The notes under the pieces are model-generated. The model worked only from the letters and a program-made list of their open reading frames with translations, searched no databases and was not told the DNA's origin. Both the position numbers and the translations under genes were made by a program. DNA of 7,480 nt from positions 1 through 7,480 of the forward strand of contig JABCZE010000072.1 in the NCBI GenBank assembly GCA_013289785.1. Reading direction: 5' to 3'. Positions 1 through 4,918 of this stretch are shown here, piece by piece. Each line of letters begins with the position of its first letter. Positions within the stretch are counted from its first letter, which is position 1. This DNA is from Vulcanimicrobiota bacterium (lineage in GTDB: Bacteria; Vulcanimicrobiota; Vulcanimicrobiia; Vulcanimicrobiales; Vulcanimicrobiaceae).

Positions 1-109
1 CAAGCATGAGTCGTGCGAGAACTGCATGGCGCATTGCGGTTACGAGCCGACGGCGGTCATTCGCACGACGGGATCTATTAAGGAATCGATTCGCGCCGCA
101 ATGAACTAA
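1..109 (+). CDS. hpnH: HpnH, adenosyl-hopene transferase (radical SAM), C-terminal end only
   Basis: Only the last 35 codons are present, read from position 2 to the TAA at 107-109; the 5' part lies outside the window. The visible tail contains the cysteine-rich stretch CENCMAHCGYEPTAV, which matches my knowledge of the conserved C-terminal end of HpnH proteins (CxxCMxHCGYEPTAV). HpnH is a radical-SAM enzyme that attaches a 5'-deoxyadenosyl group to diploptene, giving adenosylhopane, the first step in building the extended C35 hopanoid side chain. The radical-SAM CxxxCxxC cluster would be upstream and is not visible. The identification rests on the tail motif and is supported by hpnA, hpnG and dxs further along. 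The next gene starts 6 nt after this stop, so the two are probably cotranscribed. Confidence 0.85.
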   Translation, partial: KHESCENCMAHCGYEPTAVIRTTGSIKESIRAAMN

Positions 110-113
110 GGGG
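108..113 (+). promoter_or_regulatory. Weak ribosome binding site for the multicopper oxidase
   Basis: The purine run AAGGGG overlaps the hpnH stop codon and ends 2 nt before the GTG at 116. The spacing is shorter than usual, so initiation may depend partly on ribosomes finishing hpnH (translational coupling). No better-placed Shine-Dalgarno sequence is seen. Confidence 0.4.
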
Positions 114-115
114 CG

Positions 116-1672
116 GTGAAAGCTAGTCGCCTCGGTTTAGCAATTGCGCTCGCTTGGCTCGTTGCGTGCTCGGGCCGCGGCAGCGGTCCCTCCAATCCTT
201 TGCCGCAGGCCCCCTTCGCCATTGGCGGAGCGCGGGAGTCACTCCACACCGAGCTTCCGGAACCGCCCGTCGTTCGCTCAGTCGACGGGGTCGCGAGACT
301 TTCGCTGGTTGCGACCGAAAACTATTCGACGGGGCAGCCGACCTTCGCTTATAAAGGCAAGCTTCAGGTCATTCCAACGATCGTAATCAACCCGGGAGAT
401 TCGATCGACGTCAAGGTGACCGACCAACTGCCAACCGAACCGCCGCCGCGGATGCCGCCCGGCCCGATGACGGACATGGGCACCGCAGACGACATGAATC
501 TGCATTTCCACGGCTTCGGATCGTCGCCGAAAAAGCCGGGCGACGACGTTCTTACCACCCTGGCTCTGCCCGGCCAAACGCTCCATTATGTCGTCCACGT
601 GCCCAGCAATCAGGAGCCGGGCCTCTACTGGTATCATCCGCACGTGCACGGCGAGACCAGCTTTCAAGTCGGAGAGAGCGGCATGTCGGGCGCGATTATC
701 GTCGAGGGGCTCGAACGCCATCTGCCGCGGCTGTCGAAAATGAAGCAGCGTCTCATCGTCGTCCGCGCGACGGGAATCGGCGACGACGTGCAGCCGCAGC
801 ACAGCAACACGTCGCCCTGCACGACCAAAGACCATCTGACGGTTTCGCTCAACGATGCGGTGCGCCCGAACATCACCATTGCGCCCGGGGAAAAGCAGTT
901 CTTTCGGCTGCTCAATGCGACTGGGCATAAGACGCTGCGACTCAGCGTCGAGGGCGAAAAGCTCGAGCTGGTTGCGATCGACGGTTTTGCGCTGGATACG
1001 TATCCCGGAACGCCGCCGACCGAGATGGAGTCGACGCTAATTGTACCGCCGGCCTCGCGCGCCGAGTTCGTCGTTACCGGGCCCGCGAGCGGTCACGCGC
1101 AGTTTCGGACGCTCTGCTACAACACCGGACCCAACGGCGATCCAGATCCCGAAATACTCCTGGCGAACCTCAACGCACCGCAGGGCCGTGTGCGCGCCTC
1201 GCTTTTGCCCGAACCGCTTGTCGTCGGCTCGCCGCTCCCCCGCAACGCCTACACAACCCAGCTCCCGCCGCCCGCGACCAAGCGCGTCGTCATCTTTAGC
1301 GAGAACTCGAAGCCGAAGTTTTTCATCAACGGCCAAGCGTATTCGACCAAGGCTAAACCGATGTTCGTCGTTCACGTCGGCACGGTTGAAGAGTGGCACG
1401 TCGTGAACGTTACGCAAGAAGTGCACGACTTTCACATCCACCAGCTTCATTTCTTGGTGCAGAAAATCAACGGTGTGCCCGTCAGCCACCCGTTCTGGGC
1501 CGACAGCTTCCTCATTCCGCATCGCTCCACCAGCGGAGGCAAAGGCGTCCCGGGTTCGCTCGATCTCTTAATGGACTTCCGCGATCCGCTCATTCGCGGC
1601 GAGTTCTTGTTTCATTGCCACATCCTCGATCATGAAGATCAAGGCATGATGGCCAAGATCGAGGCTATTTAG
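116..1672 (+). CDS. Three-domain multicopper oxidase, predicted lipoprotein
   Basis: Encodes 518 aa from a GTG start. Residues 1-18 form a lipoprotein signal ending in the lipobox LVAC (Cys18), followed by Ser, so a lipid-anchored envelope protein is expected rather than the Tat-exported soluble form common in this family. All four copper motifs are intact: HFHG (His130, His132), WYHPHVHG (His174, His176), HDFHIH (His437, His440, His442) and HCHILDHEDQGM (His500, Cys501, His502, His506, axial Met511). Together they supply the type 1 blue copper site and the type 2/type 3 trinuclear cluster. The length and motif spacing resemble CueO/CotA-type enzymes, which oxidise cuprous ions or phenolic substrates while reducing O2 to water. 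No Met-rich loop like that of CueO is seen, so a specific cuprous oxidase role is not supported. The real substrate is unknown. It starts 6 nt after hpnH and ends in a repeat-rich gap. Confidence 0.93.
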   Translation: MKASRLGLAIALAWLVACSGRGSGPSNPLPQAPFAIGGARESLHTELPEPPVVRSVDGVARLSLVATENYSTGQPTFAYKGKLQVIPTIVINPGDSIDVKVTDQLPTEPPPRMPPGPMTDMGTADDMNLHFHGFGSSPKKPGDDVLTTLALPGQTLHYVVHVPSNQEPGLYWYHPHVHGETSFQVGESGMSGAIIVEGLERHLPRLSKMKQRLIVVRATGIGDDVQPQHSNTSPCTTKDHLTVSLNDAVRPNITIAPGEKQFFRLLNATGHKTLRLSVEGEKLELVAIDGFALDTYPGTPPTEMESTLIVPPASRAEFVVTGPASGHAQFRTLCYNTGPNGDPDPEILLANLNAPQGRVRASLLPEPLVVGSPLPRNAYTTQLPPPATKRVVIFSENSKPKFFINGQAYSTKAKPMFVVHVGTVEEWHVVNVTQEVHDFHIHQLHFLVQKINGVPVSHPFWADSFLIPHRSTSGGKGVPGSLDLLMDFRDPLIRGEFLFHCHILDHEDQGMMAKIEAI

Positions 1673-1768
1673 CACCCGTGTCACCCTGAGCGCTTCGACT
1701 TCGCTCAGGAGAGGCTTCGTCGAAGGGCCCACCCGTGTCATCCTGAGCGGAGTCGAAGGACGACGGGT
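1673..1768. repeat. Mosaic of direct and inverted intergenic repeat units
   Basis: The entire gap between the two converging genes is built of related units. The 20-mer CACCCGTGTCACCCTGAGCG (1673-1692) recurs at 1730-1749 with one mismatch. CCTGAGCGGAGTCGAAG (1742-1758) recurs in inverted orientation at 1693-1709 with one mismatch. ACCCGT at 1731-1736 pairs with ACGGGT at 1763-1768. A small CTTCG-T-CGAAG palindrome lies at 1715-1725. I see no coding potential and no T-run. The core resembles a dispersed palindromic repeat that I recall from intergenic regions of many environmental bacterial genomes; this recollection has not been checked. It may also act as a two-way transcription barrier. 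Confidence 0.8.
1685..1709. terminator. Possible hairpin, candidate two-way terminator of converging genes
   Basis: CCTGAGCG (1685-1692) and CGCTCAGG (1702-1709) form a perfect 8-bp stem around a 9-nt loop. It begins 13 nt after the multicopper oxidase stop and lies between converging genes, where a terminator is expected. There is no following T-tract on either strand, so it is not a classical intrinsic terminator. It may simply be the palindromic core of the repeat in which it sits. Confidence 0.3.
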
Positions 1769-2356
1769 CTAGCCGGGGTACTTGTAGCGCATTACTTTTT
1801 GTAGGTTGATGCCGCGGATGATTCCGTTGGCGTGGTAGGTCAAGCCCCACGAATCGATCGACGACATATCGGGAAAGATGCAGGCTTCCAGCGTTTGGTC
1901 GACCGAGTTTTTGTTGTACCAGCCGCCGCCGGCACCCGAATCTCCACCGAACTGATCCGAACCGCCCAACAGCGTGCAGTAGCACGAGGCGGGATTTCCT
2001 CCGCACGAGCCGACCGCCGGCTTCAGGATATAGGCCAGCGCGGCCAGCGACGGTTTGGTCGTGTAGAGCGTCTCCAACAGAATGTGGATGCGCGAGCCGT
2101 CTTTCTTGCTGGTGTACTGGCAAAAGGGTCGATCGCCCGCGAGGAAGAGCAGATTTGAAGAGTTGCTGCCGTAGACCGGACGGCGAATCACGACCTCGCC
2201 ACCGGTCTGTTTGCAGTAGGCGCCCGCGGCCGTTCGCGTAACAGCCGGCGCTGAAGCGGTTGTGGCGACGGGAGGCGATGCGTTTGTGGCCATGGTGCCG
2301 CATCCCGCGAACGCAACGCTTGCAACGCCCAGCAGTGCTAGAAATTGAAGTTTCAT
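1769..2356 (-). CDS. Cys-rich lipoprotein with two DUF333-like units, function unknown
   Basis: Encodes 195 aa. Residues 1-18 are a hydrophobic signal and Cys19 sits in AFAGC, a lipobox-like site with Phe rather than Leu at -3; a low-complexity Ala/Thr/Pro linker (about 21-45) follows, typical of an anchored envelope lipoprotein. The folded part carries six more cysteines (48, 79, 118, 125, 127, 159), an even number suited to disulfides outside the cytoplasm. Two units share a pattern: YC-x3-GG at 47-53 followed by C79-Q-Y, and YC-x3-GG at 126-132 followed by C159-I-F-P-D. The second ends in SSIDSWGL, resembling the tail of DUF333 domains (C-F-P-D-G...W-A-L). No enzymatic motif is recognisable. 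It converges on the multicopper oxidase and diverges from the coiled-coil gene, so it is probably transcribed alone. The identity as a lipoprotein is firm; the family assignment is tentative. Confidence 0.75.
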   Translation of the reverse strand: MKLQFLALLGVASVAFAGCGTMATNASPPVATTASAPAVTRTAAGAYCKQTGGEVVIRRPVYGSNSSNLLFLAGDRPFCQYTSKKDGSRIHILLETLYTTKPSLAALAYILKPAVGSCGGNPASCYCTLLGGSDQFGGDSGAGGGWYNKNSVDQTLEACIFPDMSSIDSWGLTYHANGIIRGINLQKVMRYKYPG

Positions 2357-2368
2357 ATCACTATGCTA
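2357..2368 (-). promoter_or_regulatory. Predicted leaderless -10 element of the lipoprotein gene
   Basis: On the minus strand, TAGCAT (plus-strand 2363-2368) lies exactly 6 nt before the ATG, and no Shine-Dalgarno sequence is seen between or upstream. With normal promoter geometry, transcription would start at the A of the start codon, giving a leaderless mRNA. No convincing -35 element is visible. Confidence 0.4.
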
Positions 2369-2431
2369 CTACCGTGCGAGCTCGCGGCAGGCCTTTGCCC
2401 CCAAGGAAACATCCTGGCAATAGGAGTAGTG

Positions 2432-2437
2432 TAAGCT
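2432..2437 (+). promoter_or_regulatory. Possible -10 element of the coiled-coil/hpnA transcript
   Basis: TAAGCT lies 7 nt before the ATG at 2445, and there is no ribosome binding site at the normal distance (the purine run TAGGAG at 2421-2426 is 18 nt away). This matches the arrangement seen before the lipoprotein gene and hpnG. It is the weakest of the three, because it rests on the TA...T pattern alone and has no -35 support. Confidence 0.28.
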
Positions 2438-2444
2438 AGCGCGC

Positions 2445-2681
2445 ATGATTAACGGAGAAGCGATTCTTGCGGCCGTGCTCTCACTTCGGGACGCGACCGA
2501 ACAAAGTTTCAAACGTCTCGAGGCCGAGATGGCCGAGGGATTCGGCGCCGTTGCGCGACGCCTTGAGAAGGTAGAACGTCGCCTTGACGCCTTGGAGACG
2601 CGGTTCGACCGCTTCGAGGTGAAAGTGCTCCAGCGTTTCGACTCGCTCGAAGTGCGCCTGACCACCGTCGAGCAAAGATAG
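2445..2681 (+). CDS. Small coiled-coil protein of unknown function
   Basis: Encodes 78 aa with no signal peptide or membrane segment, so probably cytoplasmic. From about residue 15 to the end the sequence is charged and helical, with regularly spaced hydrophobics (for example RRLEKVERRLDALETRF, then FDRFEVKVLQRFDSLEVRL), indicating a parallel coiled-coil oligomer. There is no domain that suggests a function. It lies in the same direction as hpnA and ends 7 nt before the most likely hpnA start, so the two should share an mRNA. Its final codons (2662-2681) overlap the upstream open extension of the hpnA frame, and it ends with the rare codon AGA followed by TAG. A +1 shift there would fuse it to HpnA. 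It may be an independent small protein, or the N-terminal part of a fused product if the sequence contains an error. Confidence 0.6.
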   Translation: MINGEAILAAVLSLRDATEQSFKRLEAEMAEGFGAVARRLEKVERRLDALETRFDRFEVKVLQRFDSLEVRLTTVEQR

Positions 2682-2688
2682 GGGTCCG

Positions 2689-3618
2689 ATCGCGCACAGC
2701 GATCGCGTCTTTCTCACCGGCGCAACCGGATTCGTCGGCTCGCACATTCTTCGCGAGCTGCTCGACGACGGCTATCAAGTGCGCGCCCTCGTTCGCGGGG
2801 GGAGGCGGGTTGACGAGCGTGCGGAGGCGGTCCAGGGCGATCTAAGAAACGTGGGCGCATTTGCAAACGCGCTGCAAGGATGTCGCTACCTCATTCACTG
2901 CGCGGCGCTTTATACGTTCGCGCCGCGGGCCAAGCGCGAGATAGCGGCGGTCAACGTCGAGGGAACCGCGAGCCTCATGCTGGCAGCGGAGCTTGCCGGC
3001 GTCGAGCGCGTGGTCCTGACGTCGAGTTCGGCAACGCTCGGTCACGCGCACAGCGGCTACCACCGCTCCAAACTCGACCAAGAACGTGCCGCGTTTGCGT
3101 CGCGCGTTCCCGTGCTCGCGCTGCTTCCGACGGCCCCGGTCGGGCCGGGCGATTCGAAGCCGACGCCGACCGGCAAACTCGTGCTCGATTTTGCGCGCGG
3201 CAAGATCGTGGCGAAAGCCCCGGGAGGCGGCGGCATGAACCTGGTTGCCGTCGAGGACGTCGCGCGCGCCCACGTAGCCGCGTTGGAGCGCGGGAGAATC
3301 GGCGAACGTTACGTGATCGGCGGCGAAGATCTCTCGATGGACGAGATTTGGCGGCGATTGGCCGAAGTCACCGGCCGCCCGATGCCGAAATGGCGCGCGC
3401 CCTACGCATTGGCACTCGGTGCGGCGTATTGCGACGAGCTACGTTGCCGCATCGCCGGCTCCGAGCCGAACGTTCCGCTGGAAGGCGTGCGACTCTCGCG
3501 CGAGCGCATGTACGCGGATTCGTCGAAAGCCGGCGCCGAACTCGGCTACGAAGCCTCTCCAATAAAGGCGGCGCTCGAACGCGCCGTCAGGTGGTACCGG
3601 GACGCCGGGATGGCCTAG
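2689..3618 (+). CDS. hpnA: HpnA, hopanoid-associated sugar epimerase (extended SDR family)
   Basis: About 309 aa if initiation is at the AUC at 2689; numbering here counts that codon as 1. An N-terminal Rossmann fold opens with RVFLTGATGFVG, whose GxxGxxG (residues 11-17) binds NAD(P). The SDR catalytic residues are a Ser in TSSSATLG and Tyr124-x3-Lys128 in YHRSK. The segment PVGPGDSKPTPTGKLVLDF, the following NLVAVEDVARAH and the later GRIGERYVIGGEDL are, from memory, characteristic of HpnA. HpnA is encoded in hopanoid clusters and is thought to act on the sugar-derived side chain; its precise reaction is not established. No ATG, GTG or TTG exists in the frame between the preceding stop (TGA 2659-2661) and GTG 2779, yet starting at 2779 would delete the cofactor motif. 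AUC 2689, 4 nt after AGGGG, is the best available guess. The 3' end overlaps the opposing ferritin-like gene by 4 nt. Function is secure; the start is not. Confidence 0.9.
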   Translation: MAHSDRVFLTGATGFVGSHILRELLDDGYQVRALVRGGRRVDERAEAVQGDLRNVGAFANALQGCRYLIHCAALYTFAPRAKREIAAVNVEGTASLMLAAELAGVERVVLTSSSATLGHAHSGYHRSKLDQERAAFASRVPVLALLPTAPVGPGDSKPTPTGKLVLDFARGKIVAKAPGGGGMNLVAVEDVARAHVAALERGRIGERYVIGGEDLSMDEIWRRLAEVTGRPMPKWRAPYALALGAAYCDELRCRIAGSEPNVPLEGVRLSRERMYADSSKAGAELGYEASPIKAALERAVRWYRDAGMA

Positions 3619-4178
3619 CCCTTCAAAAACGGTTTGCCTTCGTGCGCGACCAGCAGATCGTGCATATCGTTGGCGTGGTCTTCCTCTTGGGCCAGAATGC
3701 CCTCCAGCATAATGCGCGTGGTCGGGTCCTTGTCGGCAAAGAAACGAATCAAATCGCGGTAGTGCTCCACCGCAATGCGTTCGGCCACGAGATTCTCTTT
3801 GATCATGTCGATCAGCTTCGTCGCGGTGCCGTATTCGGTTGCCGAGCGCGTAGCGAGACCCTGCGGGTCCATGTTGGGCGTGCCGCCAAGCTGATTGATG
3901 CGGTTGGCGATCTTCTCCATGTGTTCGGTTTCGTCGCGCGCGTGCTCGGCAAACTCGCCTTTGACGCTTTCGCTGTCGATGCCGACGGCCGCGATGTTGT
4001 GCATCGTGTAGCGGAGAACGCAAACGATCTCCGTGGCCAAAGCACCCTGCAGAAGCTCAATCGCTTGCGCGACGTCACCTCCGTAGTTTTGCGTGAGCGC
4101 GCCTTGCTCCATATTCTCTTTCGCGCGCCGGCGCAGCTCGGTGATATCGCTGAGGAAAGGTTGGCTGGAGGTTGTCAT
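3615..4178 (-). CDS. Ferritin-like diiron protein (bacterioferritin/Dps-like family)
   Basis: Encodes 187 aa, predicted soluble and cytoplasmic. It has the four-helix ferritin fold pattern with both metal-binding half-sites: Glu50 in GALATEIVCVLRY and Glu83-x2-His86 in DETEH from the first helix pair, then Glu133 in VAERIAVEHY and Glu165-x2-His168 in EEDH from the second. Glu residues and two ExxH motifs of this kind hold a diiron centre that oxidises ferrous iron with O2 or peroxide for storage or protection. There is no Met haem ligand I can assign, so true haem bacterioferritin is not claimed. The ATG at 4176-4178 is chosen because GGAGG lies 5 nt upstream; a start at 4275-4277 would add 33 residues unlike the family and bypass this site. 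It is convergent with hpnA (stop codons overlap) and divergent from hpnG, so it forms its own transcription unit. Confidence 0.88.
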   Translation of the reverse strand: MTTSSQPFLSDITELRRRAKENMEQGALTQNYGGDVAQAIELLQGALATEIVCVLRYTMHNIAAVGIDSESVKGEFAEHARDETEHMEKIANRINQLGGTPNMDPQGLATRSATEYGTATKLIDMIKENLVAERIAVEHYRDLIRFFADKDPTTRIMLEGILAQEEDHANDMHDLLVAHEGKPFLKG

Positions 4179-4183
4179 GACAG

Positions 4184-4188
4184 CCTCC
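4184..4188 (-). promoter_or_regulatory. Strong Shine-Dalgarno site of the ferritin-like gene
   Basis: GGAGG on the minus strand, preceded by a run of A residues, lies 5 nt before the ATG at 4176-4178. It settles the start of the ferritin-like gene and is the only strong ribosome binding site in the window, in contrast to the neighbouring genes. Confidence 0.85.
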
Positions 4189-4264
4189 TTTTTCCCGAAG
4201 ACGCAAGACTCATGCTGCCCGAAGCCAATTCCTCGGCCGGCCGTGAGGGTGAGGGGCGCCTGCA

Positions 4265-4273
4265 TGCTACGAT
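4265..4273 (+). promoter_or_regulatory. Extended -10 promoter, predicted leaderless hpnG-dxs transcript
   Basis: TGCTACGAT reads as an extended -10 (TG at 4265-4266, then TACGAT at 4268-4273). It ends 6 nt before the ATG of hpnG, so transcription should start at the start codon itself. No ribosome binding site lies near that ATG; the nearest purine run (GAGGGG, 4251-4256) is 23 nt away. No good -35 is visible, which is tolerated by extended -10 promoters. Confidence 0.45.
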
Positions 4274-4279
4274 GCACCG

Positions 4280-4918
4280 ATGACGATACCTCCGCCGGTA
4301 AACCCGGGCGTCACCCTCATCGCGGCGACGTCGCTGGAATGCAACGCGTTGCGCCGCGTTCTTCCCGAGGCGCGGATCGTGAAGGTCGGGATTGCGCTTG
4401 AGGGTTTGAAGGTTCCGCTGGGCGATACGGTCGTGAGCTGCGGTCTGGCGGGGGGACTGCGGGCCGATCTTCCGACCGGAACGGTCTTGATTCCGCGAGA
4501 GGTTCGCCGCCCAAGCGGCGAGACGCTGGTCTGCGATCGCGAGCTGGTCGAAGCGCTGACGCAGGGAGCGCGCTCGCTGGGAATCGAGCCTGTTTTTGAT
4601 GCGATGCTCACGGCAGATGCGATCGTCAACGGCGCCGGGCGCGAAATATGGGCGGCGCGAGGATTTGCCGGGGCCGATATGGAGACCGGTTGGATCGTAG
4701 CGCCGCGGGTTGCGGCGGTGCGCGTCGTGCTCGATACCCCGCGTCGCGAGCTGTCGGGAGAATGGGCGACGCCGCTGCGGGCGATACTTAAACCGAAGAA
4801 TTGGGCCCAAGCGACGTGGTTGGCGCGCGAGGCGCCGCGCGCGGCGCGGCTGGCCGCTTTGGTGCTTGGAGCAACGCAGGGCATCGGCGGGCGGGTCCGT
4901 ATATCGCGCCAATGGTAA
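4280..4918 (+). CDS. hpnG: HpnG-like nucleoside phosphorylase/nucleosidase (adenosylhopane side chain)
   Basis: Encodes 212 aa of the purine/uridine phosphorylase fold (MTA/SAH nucleosidase relatives). Visible elements are the N-terminal strand with an acidic residue (VTLIAATSLECNAL, Glu20), the phosphate/ribose loop CGLAGGL (54-60), the ribose-binding GADMETG (131-137, Met134-Glu135) and a catalytic Asp152 in RVVLDTP. HpnG removes adenine from adenosylhopane, the product of HpnH, to yield ribosylhopane. The hpnG call depends on this fold plus the hpnH, hpnA and dxs context; sequence alone would also allow another MTA/SAH-type nucleosidase. It is shorter than typical members. ATG 4280 is the only standard start, as an in-frame TGA lies at 4250-4252. 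The 3' end overlaps the dxs start by 7 nt. Confidence 0.78.
   Translation: MTIPPPVNPGVTLIAATSLECNALRRVLPEARIVKVGIALEGLKVPLGDTVVSCGLAGGLRADLPTGTVLIPREVRRPSGETLVCDRELVEALTQGARSLGIEPVFDAMLTADAIVNGAGREIWAARGFAGADMETGWIVAPRVAAVRVVLDTPRRELSGEWATPLRAILKPKNWAQATWLAREAPRAARLAALVLGATQGIGGRVRISRQW

Noticed and set aside
278..928. A 216-codon minus-strand open frame inside the multicopper oxidase
   Set aside because: It is His/Arg/Val-rich antisense of a gene with complete copper motifs, with no recognisable family features.
1673..1768. CRISPR-like array in the repeat gap
   Set aside because: There are only two direct copies, an inverted copy between them, no regular spacers and no cas genes.
2779..3618. 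GTG 2779 as the start of hpnA
   Set aside because: It would remove RVFLTGATGFVG, the dinucleotide-binding motif, although the upstream codons clearly encode it in the same frame.
4176..4277. Upstream ATG at 4275-4277 as the start of the ferritin-like gene
   Set aside because: The extra 33 residues do not look like the family, and a strong GGAGG sits 5 nt before the ATG at 4176-4178.
2880..4283. A 467-codon plus-strand open frame crossing hpnA and the ferritin-like gene
   Set aside because: It is very Arg-rich without any recognisable motif and lies over two genes with intact family motifs on both strands. Long shadow frames are expected at this GC content.
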